DNA from: Lacrimispora celerecrescens
Lineage (GTDB): Bacteria; Bacillota; Clostridia; Lachnospirales; Lachnospiraceae
Reading direction: 5' to 3'
Length of the DNA stretch: 64,000 nucleotides
Assembly (NCBI RefSeq): GCF_000732605.1
Contig: NZ_JPME01000013.1
Span: forward strand, 1-64,000
Every line of letters begins with the position of its first letter. Positions within the stretch are counted from its first letter, which is position 1. A program made the translations under genes and the position numbers. This document shows positions 52,395-61,612 of this stretch, one piece after another. Under the pieces are notes generated by a model, which did not search any database, was not told the origin of the DNA, and worked only from the letters and a program-made list of their open reading frames with translations.

Positions 52395-55319
52395 TTATGA
52401 GTGGAATAAGTTCTTGGTTTCTCCAAACAGATCCTTATCCACTTCGATTTTTTCTTCATTTCCAATGACGCAGAGACTTCCTGTATCCAAAACAGCTTTC
52501 ACAAGAGAGGCCAGACAGCGGATATCTTCCTGAGTGGCTGTTAATACCTCTTCCCGCTCTTTTTCCATCATTTCCTTGTCAACTCCGGATAAATAGGCGG
52601 ATAGGCCGCGGTTTCCTCTGGTAGACGGAGGGAACGGTACGTCCATGTCGCTGATGGTACCGATGACATACTTTGTCATATCCCGGTCTGTTGCCTGAAA
52701 GCTCTCTAAATAATCCACGACTCCGTCATAGATACGATTTGTTTCTCTTACGTTTGGATCCCGGTAGGAGGTAAAGTACCCTTCACCTGAACGGCCGAAT
52801 CCGCTCATGCAGCCATAGGCTCCGCCTTTTACTCTTAAATTGATCCACAGGTAATCATAGCTTAAAATAACTTTTAATATTTTAAGAGCACCGGTATATT
52901 CCTGGCCGCTGCCCGCAAAGGTTCCGCATCTGGCCACATAATTGACCTGAGAAGCCGTGCTGAAGCCTTCGTTCCTGTTTCCTTTTAAAAAAGTGAAGGG
53001 ATAACATTTTCCTTCTCCTTCAGGCAATAGGTCTGTGAGCTTCTTAAGAGAATCAGGAAGCAGCTTATATCCTTCTTCATCTGCCGTATAGCTGACCAGC
53101 ATGTTTTGGGAGGTGAAAAGTTTTTCCATGACCGCTTTTAAGCGGGCAATGATTTCCTTCTTGTGAGTAGGATATTCCTTTTCCAGGTTTTCTAAAAATT
53201 CATAGTATCCGATTCCGCCGGTCAAATCGTTAAAGGAAGAGGTGGCAGAAAAGTAAGAAGTAGCCCTGGCCACTGCTGCCGAATGGCAGGAACCTTCTAA
53301 CTTCATTCTGGCTCTTGACCTGGTTTCACTGATGACTTCGCCTACCCGCTTTTCATCATCTAATATAGAGCGGGTCAGAATCTCACCAAGAATCGAGAAA
53401 CCAAAGTCTAACTTCTCATAAAGCACCCTGGCACTTGCCATGAAAAAGCCTTTAAATTCACCCTTATTTTTTAAGTCAGGATAAGAGGATACGCTAAAGC
53501 TGACACCGCCGCTGTTTAAATGAATCTCACTGGTTAAGTCCCCATAGGAGAAGTTTTCTGTATTTACATAGCCTAGCAAAGATTTTAAAAATCCAACGTA
53601 AGGCAGATCCTCGACAGGAACTGCGGAAGTATCGAATAAAACTTTTAAATACCCGATTCCAGAAGTAAACATCTCATGATGGATCACCTTGATGCCATGG
53701 GCCGATTTTTCTTCCCATATGATTTCCTCTGCTTCCCTGCTAATATCTTCTCTCGTAAGCATAGGAATCTTCTCCAGCATCTCCTGTGGAGATGGGGTTT
53801 CCTGGTATTCTTTTAGAGCGCGGGTCTGTTCTGCCAGTTCCCGAAGTTCTTCTTCTGAAAGGGAGGCTTTGTATGCGGCAAGCTTCTTAGCTTCCTTCTC
53901 ATCTTCCATCGCCGTTAAGTTCTTTTTGGGACTTACGGTTAAGACGGCCTCAAAAGGATTATCTAAAAGGTATTCCTTGATGAGCTGCTCAAAATATCCG
54001 TCATCCACTACCTTTTTCAAATAATCAAAGGTCTCCTGATATTCTAAGTGCATCATGGGGTCTCCGTCATAGAGCCAGCTGTCCATGCATTGAAGCCCAT
54101 ACATCAGGCCCTTTGGCGCGGAACCGTAATCTGCCTCCCGATAACGGAATTCGTAGTAGTTCATTCCTGCTTTCAGGCTCTTCCTGTTGATTCCCTCATC
54201 TGCAAGCTTTCTTAAGGTACCTTTTACAACAGCGAGGAATTCCCCTCTCTGCTCCTTGTTTGCATTTTTAGCAATGACGGTAAAATAGGGCTGAAGAATA
54301 CCGCTGTCATATCCGCCTAAAATGTCCTGGCCAATCCCAGCATCAATAAGAGCCTGCTTTAAGGGCGCGCCCGGCGCATCCAAAAGGGTGTATTCCAGGA
54401 TCTGGAAAGCAATATATAGCCTGGAATCTAAGTCTGTCCCCACGGCTGTACTGACGGAAAGATAGGTGGCATTTTCTTCGGACTCTCCTTCGGTTATGGA
54501 ATAGAAAGTCTCTCCCTCCACCGGGTTTAAAAAAGGTTCCTGTCTTGGGATTCTGGAATCAATGGTTATCTCATCGTATTGGCTTAAGTATTCTTTATCA
54601 AGCCATACGAGTTTTTCTTCCATATCCATATCACCATAGAGGTAAATATAGCTGTTTGAAGGATGGTAATATCTCTTATGAAAGGCCAGAAAATCTTCAT
54701 AGGTCAGGTCCGGAATAAAGGCAGGATCTCCGCCTGATTCCTGACCGTAGCAGTTATCCGGGAAAAGAGTTTTCCTGGTGTAACGGTCCAGCACTTCCTC
54801 CGGGGAAGAAAATGCTCCCTTCATCTCATTATATACCACTCCATTGTATATCAAATCGGATTCCGGGCTTTCCAGTTCATAATGCCAGCCCTCTTGCATG
54901 AATATCTTCGGTTCTTTGTAAATATTGGGGTGGAGTACTGCATCCAGGTACACGTTCATTAAGTTCTGAAAATCTTTGTCATTGCAGCTGGCTACCGGGT
55001 ATACGGTTTTATCCGGGTAGGTCATTGCGTTTAAAAACGTATTGAGTGAGCCTTTTACTAACTCTACAAACGGATCTTTCACCGGGAACTTATCGGAACC
55101 GCAGAGTACGCTGTGCTCCAGGATATGAGCAACTCCGGTGCTGTCTGACGGCGGGGTACGGAATCCAATGGAAAATACTTTGTTCTCATCATCACAGGAT
55201 ACGAGGAATAGCCTGGCACCGCTTTTTTTATGGCGGAGCACACATCCGGATGCATTGATCTCTTTTATTGCCTTTTCTTCTACAACCTCATAGGCTGCAA
55301 GGTTTTTAAACTGATTCAT
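52395..55319 (-). CDS. M16C family zinc metallopeptidase (presequence-protease/insulinase type)
   Basis: 974 residues. The inverted zinc motif HILEH at 65-69 lies in the first of four pitrilysin-like domains, with the downstream Glu ligand likely in NEMKGAF near 165. The internal M16C linker (about 470-520) with the segment TALKEYQETPSP is present. No signal peptide, so it is cytoplasmic; such enzymes break down unfolded peptides. There is an element-containing gap on both sides. Full length. Confidence 0.92.
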   Translation of the reverse strand: MNQFKNLAAYEVVEEKAIKEINASGCVLRHKKSGARLFLVSCDDENKVFSIGFRTPPSDSTGVAHILEHSVLCGSDKFPVKDPFVELVKGSLNTFLNAMTYPDKTVYPVASCNDKDFQNLMNVYLDAVLHPNIYKEPKIFMQEGWHYELESPESDLIYNGVVYNEMKGAFSSPEEVLDRYTRKTLFPDNCYGQESGGDPAFIPDLTYEDFLAFHKRYYHPSNSYIYLYGDMDMEEKLVWLDKEYLSQYDEITIDSRIPRQEPFLNPVEGETFYSITEGESEENATYLSVSTAVGTDLDSRLYIAFQILEYTLLDAPGAPLKQALIDAGIGQDILGGYDSGILQPYFTVIAKNANKEQRGEFLAVVKGTLRKLADEGINRKSLKAGMNYYEFRYREADYGSAPKGLMYGLQCMDSWLYDGDPMMHLEYQETFDYLKKVVDDGYFEQLIKEYLLDNPFEAVLTVSPKKNLTAMEDEKEAKKLAAYKASLSEEELRELAEQTRALKEYQETPSPQEMLEKIPMLTREDISREAEEIIWEEKSAHGIKVIHHEMFTSGIGYLKVLFDTSAVPVEDLPYVGFLKSLLGYVNTENFSYGDLTSEIHLNSGGVSFSVSSYPDLKNKGEFKGFFMASARVLYEKLDFGFSILGEILTRSILDDEKRVGEVISETRSRARMKLEGSCHSAAVARATSYFSATSSFNDLTGGIGYYEFLENLEKEYPTHKKEIIARLKAVMEKLFTSQNMLVSYTADEEGYKLLPDSLKKLTDLLPEGEGKCYPFTFLKGNRNEGFSTASQVNYVARCGTFAGSGQEYTGALKILKVILSYDYLWINLRVKGGAYGCMSGFGRSGEGYFTSYRDPNVRETNRIYDGVVDYLESFQATDRDMTKYVIGTISDMDVPFPPSTRGNRGLSAYLSGVDKEMMEKEREEVLTATQEDIRCLASLVKAVLDTGSLCVIGNEEKIEVDKDLFGETKNLFHS

Positions 55320-55361
55320 TCTGCGTTTTTTCCTCCTGCATGTTCTTATTATACGTGAGTT

Positions 55362-55495
55362 CGCAGTGCGGCAAGCGATTCTGGAAGATTCGCTTGCCCA
55401 CGAGCATTCGCCCTATGAAATAGGCCATGATAAGATTTACTTATGTGCAAGCACAACGTAAATCTTCTCCTGTCCTATTTCGCACTGCTCATTGC
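55362..55495. repeat. Structured intergenic element, copy 2
   Basis: Outer pair GCAGTGC (55363-55369) / GCACTGC (55482-55488). Hairpin 1: GGCAAGCGA / TCGCTTGCC. Joint CACGAGCATTCGCCCTAT. Hairpin 2: GAAATAGG/CCTATTTC and AAGATTTAC/GTAAATCTT around the apical loop TTATGTGCAAGCACAAC, identical to copy 1. The stems differ from copy 1 but remain paired. Located between the YdcF-type gene and the M16C peptidase gene. Confidence 0.85.
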
Positions 55496-55505
55496 TAGCG
55501 TGTAA

Positions 55506-56330
55506 TTACATATTGCCCACTAATTTGTCTTTTAATATGGCTGCGCACTCTCTGACGCAAAAGTGTACGAAAAGAATGGGGTCAGATCCACAGGATATGC
55601 CATAGATATCCGGTATTCCCCATTTTTTTCCAATCTGCAGCGCTCGAAATACATGAAAATCACTGGTGAGGACACCAATTTTAATGGGTTTATCCGGCAC
55701 CTCTTCAAATGTTCCCGGCTCCATGAAAATTGGTTGATCCTGACGGCGGGCTTTCCTTTCCGCCTGATCTTCTTCAATGGCTACACGGCTGTATGCAATA
55801 TTCTCAACCGTGCTGGTTGAACGGGTCTCTAAGATCAGCTGTTCTTCTTTTACTCCGTTAAAGACCAGATAGTCCCGCATGGCTGCGGCTTCACTGACGG
55901 GTTCATCATCACCCTGGCCGCCGGACAGCACAAGAATCGTAGAAGGATTGTCATCTAAGTACTCCATGGCTTTATCCAGCCGCTTTTTTAAGGATTTGCT
56001 GATTCCTGTTTCCTTTACTCTGGCACCCAGCACAATGACATAGTCCAGGTTCGAAGTATCCCGGGCAGCAACTCCCGTAAATACCAGGATTTCCACCATC
56101 AGGAATACCAGAATTCCGGTACAGCACATGGTAATCACTGATACCGGAATCCATAAGGGGACCTTATCCTTATGTTTTACATAGGCTTCCCAGCCCACCG
56201 GCAGCAATATGCATATGGCAGCAAATACAAGCCATATAAAAGAAAGTGATGTGGTCAGACCTGAATAAAGAACGATCACAACATAATAAATAATGCAGGA
56301 AACGGCCATCAGCCAAAGTATTAACGCCAT
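55506..56330 (-). CDS. YdcF/SanA family membrane protein (DUF218)
   Basis: 274 residues. Three membrane helices (about 2-22, 27-47 and 58-83) precede a DUF218 domain at about 95-265 with DYVIVLGARVKETGISKSLKKRLDKAMEYL, LVLSGGQGDDEPVSEAAAMRDYL, ETRSTSTVENIAYS and VLTSDFHVFRALQI. Members are implicated in cell-envelope processes such as antibiotic barrier; the exact reaction is not established. GGAGG is just before the ATG. Confidence 0.88.
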   Translation of the reverse strand: MALILWLMAVSCIIYYVVIVLYSGLTTSLSFIWLVFAAICILLPVGWEAYVKHKDKVPLWIPVSVITMCCTGILVFLMVEILVFTGVAARDTSNLDYVIVLGARVKETGISKSLKKRLDKAMEYLDDNPSTILVLSGGQGDDEPVSEAAAMRDYLVFNGVKEEQLILETRSTSTVENIAYSRVAIEEDQAERKARRQDQPIFMEPGTFEEVPDKPIKIGVLTSDFHVFRALQIGKKWGIPDIYGISCGSDPILFVHFCVRECAAILKDKLVGNM

Positions 56331-56455
56331 ATGCCAGCCTCCATTCTACACGTTTTAAAACCAGGTAAATTCTGGGCATAATTCTTTTATAGCATACCAC
56401 AATATAGGAATTTCTACAACTATCACTAAAATTATAACAAAATCAAGTATGGATA

Positions 56456-56506
56456 AAAAGGCGGCCGGCAAAAGAAAACCAGTCCCTGTCTCCTTTTGCC
56501 AGCCGC
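56456..56506 (-). terminator. Intrinsic terminator after trpB2
   Basis: 14-bp stem GCGGCTGGCAAAAG / CTTTTGCCGGCCGC with one mismatch, 18-nt loop, followed by CTTTTTAT on the minus strand. Confidence 0.88.
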
Positions 56507-56529
56507 TCTCATCTCTTATATAAGGTGTT

Positions 56530-57915
56530 TTATTCCATATTTCCCGGAAATCTTGGAATTCCGTCAAATCCGGCCTTCAGATCATCATCGGTCGGGATGT
56601 AGTCTGTCATCACTCCGTCATGGAATTTTTCATAAGCCATCATATCAAAATATCCTGTGCCTGTAAGGCCAAAGAGGATCGTCTTCTCTTCTCCTGTCTC
56701 TTTGCATTTCAAAGCCTCATCAATCGCCGCTTTAATCGCATGACTGCTTTCCGGTGCCGGAAGTATTCCTTCGACTCTGGCAAATTGTTCCGCTGCCTCA
56801 AATACAGCCGTCTGCTCGACAGAACGCGCTTCCATGTATCCGTCATGATAAAGCTGCGACAAGGTGGAACTCATCCCATGATACCGCAGGCCTCCTGCAT
56901 GATTTGCTGATGGGATAAACCCACTTCCTAGAGTATACATTTTAGCCAGCGGACATACCATTCCAGTATCGCAAAAATCATAAGCAAAAATGCCTCGTGT
57001 CAGGCTAGGGCAGGATGCAGGTTCTACCGCGATAAACTGGTAATCTGCTTCACCTCTGAGTTTTTCACCCATAAACGGTGATATCAGACCCCCAAGATTG
57101 GAACCGCCGCCTGCACAACCGATGATTATATCAGGCTTGATTCCGTATTTATCCATTGCGGTCTTGGCTTCCATTCCGATCACGGACTGGTGAAGCAGTA
57201 CCTGGTTTAAAACGCTTCCAAGTACATACCGATACCCTTCTGTATGTGTTGCCACTTCCACTGCCTCAGAAATGGCACAGCCCAGACTTCCTGTGGTTCC
57301 AGGATGCTCAGCCAGGATTTTCCTTCCTACTTCTGTTGTCTCAGAAGGAGATGGGGTCACGCTTGCCCCATAGGTACGCATTACTTCTCTGCGGAAAGGT
57401 TTTTGCTCATAGGAACACTTAACCATATAGACCCTGCAGTCCAAGTCCAGATAAGAGCATGCCATGGAAAGGGCTGTACCCCATTGCCCTGCCCCGGTCT
57501 CAGTAGTCACACCCTTTAACCCTTGTTCCTTTGCGTAATAGGCCTGTGCAATAGCAGAATTCAGCTTATGGCTTCCGCTTGTATTATTGCCTTCAAATTT
57601 GTAATAAATCTTAGCCGGAGTCTTAAGCTTCTCTTCCAGGCAGTATGCTCTTACTAACGGAGCCGGACGGTACATTTTATAAAAATCACGGATTTTTTCC
57701 GGAATTTCTATAAAACGATTCTCATTATCCAGCTCTTGTTTTACCAGTTCCTTGCAAAATACAGTTCCTAGCTCCTCCTCAGACATTGGCTGTAAGGTTC
57801 CGGGGTTTAGAAGGGGAGCCGGCTTATTCTTCATGTCGGCACGAACATTGTACCACTCTCTTGGCATCTCGCTTTCTTCCAGATAGATTTTGTAGGGAAT
57901 CTTGTTTTCACTCAT
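56530..57915 (-). CDS. trpB: Tryptophan synthase beta chain-like protein, TrpB2 type
   Basis: 461 residues, longer than the 400-residue TrpB1, with the N-terminal extension typical of TrpB2 (IPYKIYLEESEMPREWYNVRADM). PLP lysine Lys117 in SGSHKLNS, catalytic Glu138 in TTETGAGQWG, and the Gly-rich phosphate loop in GCAGGGSNLGG. TrpB2 joins indole and serine (or O-phosphoserine) without TrpA; no trpA is nearby. A tryptophan T-box leader controls it. AAAGGAG, from a hairpin-purine element, is the ribosome binding site. Confidence 0.92.
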   Translation of the reverse strand: MSENKIPYKIYLEESEMPREWYNVRADMKNKPAPLLNPGTLQPMSEEELGTVFCKELVKQELDNENRFIEIPEKIRDFYKMYRPAPLVRAYCLEEKLKTPAKIYYKFEGNNTSGSHKLNSAIAQAYYAKEQGLKGVTTETGAGQWGTALSMACSYLDLDCRVYMVKCSYEQKPFRREVMRTYGASVTPSPSETTEVGRKILAEHPGTTGSLGCAISEAVEVATHTEGYRYVLGSVLNQVLLHQSVIGMEAKTAMDKYGIKPDIIIGCAGGGSNLGGLISPFMGEKLRGEADYQFIAVEPASCPSLTRGIFAYDFCDTGMVCPLAKMYTLGSGFIPSANHAGGLRYHGMSSTLSQLYHDGYMEARSVEQTAVFEAAEQFARVEGILPAPESSHAIKAAIDEALKCKETGEEKTILFGLTGTGYFDMMAYEKFHDGVMTDYIPTDDDLKAGFDGIPRFPGNME

Positions 57916-57920
57916 GCAAA

Positions 57921-57960
57921 AATCTCCTTTCCTCTTTCCTGCCCATGATTTTTGGGCATC
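57921..57960 (-). repeat. Hairpin-purine element upstream of trpB2
   Basis: Minus strand: TGCCC-AAAAATCAT-GGGCA hairpin (57940-57958) followed by GGAAAGAGGAAAGGAG, which is the trpB2 ribosome binding site. The upstream part (CCGGAGAGA) lacks the ATACC segment of other copies. It lies after the T-box terminator. Confidence 0.75.
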
Positions 57961-57986
57961 TCTCCGGGATAAGTAGATTTTTAAAA

Positions 57987-58265
57987 TAAAAAATACTCTT
58001 ATCCCTCACAATAAATTATTGCAGGGACAAGAGTATGTAACGTCATAACTCCTGCGGTGCCACCCGGCTTGATGCATCTGGTGCATCCTCTCACGCATAC
58101 TGACATATGCTGACTTTCTTAACGGAGTTTACTCTCCGGCTCACCTACTTACCATTCAGTTTGCCCTCAGAAGCCCATTCCCAACTGCCTTTCCCTGCCG
58201 CAATTCCACCGCCTGCGGCTCTCTGTGTGGTAAGTACAATGGTACTTGCTCTTCCTCATAGGTTT
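57987..58265 (-). promoter_or_regulatory. Tryptophan T-box leader (riboswitch) of trpB2
   Basis: The conserved T-box GGGTGGCACCGCAGGAGTT lies at 58065-58047. Stem I starts near 58258 with GAGGAAGAGCAAGTA; the specifier loop GAA-UGG-UAAGTAGG places codon UGG (Trp) at 58154-58152. The terminator stem ATACTCTTGTCCCT / AGGGATAAGAGTAT at 58036-57993 ends in TTTTTTATTTT. Uncharged tRNA-Trp should pair with UGG and the T-box bulge and allow read-through into trpB2. Confidence 0.93.
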
Positions 58266-58271
58266 AAAAAA

Positions 58272-58300
58272 ACTCTAACACGGGAAATGTTAATTGTCAA
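58272..58300 (-). promoter_or_regulatory. Promoter of the T-box/trpB2 unit
   Basis: TTGACA (58300-58295) and TAGAGT (58277-58272), 17-bp spacing on the minus strand, just before stem I. Confidence 0.7.
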
Positions 58301-58345
58301 TATTTTATTGACTATAAATAATGGTTTTTAGCTAACCTTATTTAT

Positions 58346-59071
58346 TCAGAGTACTTTAGCAATCAGCTGGATAAGATTAAAATATTTTCCGCCCTCGGCC
58401 TCCATCATTATGATATCCTCCGCAACAACGGGATGATTCCCAGTCAGCCATTCATTCCACGCCTGTCTGCAACAGGCCATTTCACGGCTATCTACCATTT
58501 CAATGCCCTTTGCTTTCTTCCATAAATCCCTCCACCACTCAAGAGAGTGCAAGGTTCTTTCCATCTCGCTATTCCAGAATGGTATCATTTCATCGGGAAC
58601 ATTATCCCCAAATTCGTATTTTAATCCGGGAATCGCTACGGCGATATAGCCGCCCTTTTTCACAAAAGGAATAAGTGATGGGAGCATTTCTGCCGTATCG
58701 CCGAAATAATGGTAGGCGTCTACGGAGAACAACAAGTCAAAATATCCGTTTGCAAAAGGCAGTCCTTTTGTCGCATCTGAAGAAATCGGAACGGCCTTAT
58801 CATCAATCCCGATCGATTGAAAGCGCTCATAGTTTTCAGTTGGCGGAATCCAAAGGTCGGCGGCAAAAACGGACGCGCCATATTTTTTCACCAACAAAAG
58901 CGTAGAAAGACCGCACCCACATCCTAGGTCAAGGACTCGCATATGTTCATTGATGTTTAGGTGCGACGATAATTCCTCTGATAACCGCATGGCATTTGGC
59001 CCCATCATAGCGGCTTTCAAGTACTGAACATTTTTATCATCCGTAATAAACTGGTTTGTAAATGTATCCAT
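58346..59071 (-). CDS. SAM-dependent methyltransferase (class I)
   Basis: 241 residues from the ATG at 59071, where AAAGGAAG gives a site; the in-frame ATG at 59101 has none. Rossmann motif I VLDLGCGCGLSTLLL at about 45-59, an acidic residue after the second strand (FAADLWIP), and YFDLLFSVDAYHYFG near 113-127. The rest looks like small-molecule methyltransferases of the type-11 group. Substrate unknown. It is transcribed alone, between the U32 terminator and the trpB2 promoter. Confidence 0.85.
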   Translation of the reverse strand: MDTFTNQFITDDKNVQYLKAAMMGPNAMRLSEELSSHLNINEHMRVLDLGCGCGLSTLLLVKKYGASVFAADLWIPPTENYERFQSIGIDDKAVPISSDATKGLPFANGYFDLLFSVDAYHYFGDTAEMLPSLIPFVKKGGYIAVAIPGLKYEFGDNVPDEMIPFWNSEMERTLHSLEWWRDLWKKAKGIEMVDSREMACCRQAWNEWLTGNHPVVAEDIIMMEAEGGKYFNLIQLIAKVL

Positions 59072-59161
59072 GATATTCTTCCTTTCTTCAAGTTTTGCCA
59101 TTTTGATATTGAAAATTTGTAAAAACTTCTTTCAATTTCATTGGTCTGATTTCCTTAATGC

Positions 59162-59197
59162 AAAAGGCAGCTTATTTAAAAAACAAGCTGCCTTTTT
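59162..59197. terminator. Bidirectional terminator after the U32 peptidase gene
   Basis: 12-bp stem AAAAGGCAGCTT / AAGCTGCCTTTT with a loop of about 12 nt, 33 bp after the U32 stop on the minus strand. Confidence 0.85.
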
Positions 59198-59229
59198 GCT
59201 ATGTGGGTTGCCTATATAAGCGCGGCCAA

Positions 59230-60456
59230 TCAGGCCTTGCAGCGCAAAATATCATATTCCTGCGGCACATCTCCCTCAAGTTCTATATACAGCACCTGCT
59301 TGGAATGAGGAGCGCTTTCCTGGGAGTTTCCTTCTTCATCATAGATGGCTTTAACAAGAACTTCTAAGTTCCTGCCATCAGGCTTCATCACCTCAATGGT
59401 GTCTCCCACGGAAAACTTGTTCTTCTGCGTGGTACGGGCAAATCCTCTCTCATCGATTGACTCAATAGTTCCCAGATACGTATAGTTTTTCACATAAGTG
59501 TTATTGTCATAAATTTGTGTGGTTGAATCAGGCTTACTAAAATAAAAGCCGGTGGTAAATTCCCGGTAAGTGCACTTACCGATTTCAGAGCGGTACCACT
59601 TCATATTGGCCCGGTATATTTCAGGGTCCTTATTATAATCATCAATGGCTTTCCGGTAAGTTCTGGCTACGGTCGCTACGTAAAGAGCGGTTTTCATTCG
59701 GCCTTCGATCTTAAAGCTGTCGATCCCTGCTTCCATCATTTCCGGGATGTATTCGATCATGCATAAATCCTTGGAATTGAAGATGTAGGTTCCTCGTTCA
59801 TTTTCATAGACCGGCATATATTCGCCAGGACGCTGTTCCTCAACAATGGAATACTTCCAGCGGCATGGATGGGTACAGGCTCCCTGATTGGCATCTCTTC
59901 CTGCCATAAAATTGCTTAATAGGCACCGTCCGGAATAGGAAATACACATCGCTCCGTGGATAAAGCTTTCGATCTCCATATCCTCCGGAATCTGGCTGCG
60001 TATTTCTTTAATCTCTGCAAGAGAAAGCTCCCTGGCGGAAACAACCCGTTTGGCTCCAAGCTGGTGCCAGAACAGATAAGTTCCGTAATTGGTGTTGTTG
60101 GCCTGTGTGCTGATATGGATCTCTAAATCCGGCATGATGCGCTTTGCAATAGCAAATACGCCAGGATCTGAGATAATCAAGGCGTCAAGGCCTGTATCCT
60201 TTAATTCTTTAAAATATTCCTCTACTCCGCTTAAGTCATCATTATGTGCCAGAATGTTGGCCGTAACATAGACCTTTCCCCCTCTTTCATGGGCAAAGAC
60301 AATCCCTTCCCGGATCTCTTCCATTGTAAAATTCTTTGCTTTGGCGCGGAGGCCAAAGGCTTCTCCACCGATATAGACAGCGTCTGCGCCGTAAACTACC
60401 GCAGTTTTAAGTACTTCCAGGCTGCCTGCCGGAATCAAAAGTTCGGTCTTTCTCAT
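59230..60456 (-). CDS. U32 family peptidase
   Basis: 408 residues, like B. subtilis YrrO. TIM-barrel N-terminal part with KTAVVYGADAVYIGGEAFGLRAKAKNF at about 17-43 and the U32 signature ESFIHGAMCISYSGRCLLSNFMAGRDANQGACTHPCRWKY near 164-203, with the cysteines that in relatives bind iron-sulfur. The C-terminal beta domain begins near 320. Some U32 proteins are now known to modify RNA rather than cut proteins. It is last in the DUF1292-fur-rnj-mltG-yrrM-U32 series. Confidence 0.9.
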   Translation of the reverse strand: MRKTELLIPAGSLEVLKTAVVYGADAVYIGGEAFGLRAKAKNFTMEEIREGIVFAHERGGKVYVTANILAHNDDLSGVEEYFKELKDTGLDALIISDPGVFAIAKRIMPDLEIHISTQANNTNYGTYLFWHQLGAKRVVSARELSLAEIKEIRSQIPEDMEIESFIHGAMCISYSGRCLLSNFMAGRDANQGACTHPCRWKYSIVEEQRPGEYMPVYENERGTYIFNSKDLCMIEYIPEMMEAGIDSFKIEGRMKTALYVATVARTYRKAIDDYNKDPEIYRANMKWYRSEIGKCTYREFTTGFYFSKPDSTTQIYDNNTYVKNYTYLGTIESIDERGFARTTQKNKFSVGDTIEVMKPDGRNLEVLVKAIYDEEGNSQESAPHSKQVLYIELEGDVPQEYDILRCKA

Positions 60457-60557
60457 GAAAATCCTTTCTTATGTCCATATTGAAAGAAGTCCGACTCGCC
60501 TGACGGCTCGTCGAACGACTAATTTGCTAAGTGTCATATTTATAAATTTCAGGCCCA

Positions 60558-61199
60558 TCAGTGCAGAATGCTGACGGTAATTCCATCCCCGATTGGTACA
60601 ATGGTCGTTGTAAGCCGCTCTGAGTGTTTTAGTTCATATAAGTAATCCCGCATCCGCCCGTGAATGGTCCGGTTGCGTCGCTCCACCGCATAGCGGGATT
60701 CTATGATATCCCCATCCTGAAGGACATTATCAGAAATCAACATCCCGCCGGGGGCCATAAGTTCTAAAATCCTTGGCAGCCATAAAAGATACTGTCCTTT
60801 GGCTGCATCCATGAAAACAAGGTCAAAGGGGCGGTCAAGCCCCTTTAATATCTCCTGTGCGTCTCCTTCAAGCAAGGTAATCCGTCCTGTCTCTCCGGCC
60901 TCTTTAAAATTTTCTTTGGCCTCTGGAATCCTTTTTTCATATTTCTCTATGGTGGTAATATGGCAGTCAGACGGCATGACCTCGGCCATTAAAAGAGTAG
61001 AGTACCCCACCGCCGTTCCAACCTCAAGGATAGCCTTTGGCCTCATGGCAGCCGTCATTGTCTGAAGAAATGCAGCAGTCTCTTCCCTGATGATCGGGAC
61101 GCCTTCCTGTCTTGCCTTTTTTCCGATCTTTGAAAGGAGCGGGCTTCTGTCTGGTTCCAGAGACTTTATATAATCCGTAATCCTATCGTTTACAATCAT
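60558..61199 (-). CDS. Class I SAM-dependent O-methyltransferase (YrrM type)
   Basis: 213 residues of the catechol O-methyltransferase-like (methyltransf_3) family. Motif I ILEVGTAVGYSTLLMAEVMP at about 77-96, acidic motif TTIEKYEKRIPEAKENF, and DLVFMDAAKGQYLLWLP with the metal-binding Asp-Ala-Ala. Relatives include tRNA methyltransferase TrmR of B. subtilis (YrrM), so a tRNA target is plausible. The start overlaps the MltG-like stop by four bases. Confidence 0.9.
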   Translation of the reverse strand: MIVNDRITDYIKSLEPDRSPLLSKIGKKARQEGVPIIREETAAFLQTMTAAMRPKAILEVGTAVGYSTLLMAEVMPSDCHITTIEKYEKRIPEAKENFKEAGETGRITLLEGDAQEILKGLDRPFDLVFMDAAKGQYLLWLPRILELMAPGGMLISDNVLQDGDIIESRYAVERRNRTIHGRMRDYLYELKHSERLTTTIVPIGDGITVSILH

Positions 61200-61591
61200 T
61201 TTTTATCTTCCTTTTCCCCTGTATTCTCATTCATTATCTGAAGGATTTCTTTGGAGGTCATGGAAGTGTTAAAGGTATAGTCTCCCGGTTTTACCTTATA
61301 AGCAAAAAATTCCGCCTGTATGATAAAGGAATATTCATTGGATATCAGACCATCGTCCTTTAAAAGCTTTGCCGCCTGGGACACAGATGTACCTTTGTTA
61401 ATGGTTATCTCCTTGTTCCGTCCCGGCTCTGCTTCCATTGCAGAAGCATAGAATATTTCATGGCCGAACTCATATCCTCTGGTGACTCCCTCGTAAAGGA
61501 GAAGAATCACCAGGGCAAGGATAATAAGCCTGCTCGAAATCGCAATGACTGCTCCAGTTATTTTATTAATCTCTTTCGTTGCACGGCTCAT
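61196..61591 (-). CDS. Short MltG-like protein (YceG N-terminal region only)
   Basis: 131 residues. One N-terminal membrane helix (about 14-38), then the LysM-like subdomain of endolytic transglycosylase MltG: ITINKGTSVSQAAKLLKDDGLISNEYSFIIQAEFF...VKPGDYTFNTSMTSKEILQIM. It ends there; the roughly 200-residue catalytic domain with the active-site Glu is missing and is not found in the surrounding sequence. It occupies the same place as mltG (yrrL) in B. subtilis, between rnj and yrrM here. It may be a non-catalytic binding partner rather than an enzyme. Confidence 0.8.
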   Translation of the reverse strand: MSRATKEINKITGAVIAISSRLIILALVILLLYEGVTRGYEFGHEIFYASAMEAEPGRNKEITINKGTSVSQAAKLLKDDGLISNEYSFIIQAEFFAYKVKPGDYTFNTSMTSKEILQIMNENTGEKEDKK

Positions 61592-61612
61592 ATCCTGCTC
61601 CTTTCCCCAGTA

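Noticed and set aside
60480-60540. Another copy of the hairpin-purine element before the U32 gene
   Set aside because: Has GGACATAAGAAAGGA near the start codon, but the partner arm GTCC is missing at the right distance, so no hairpin forms.
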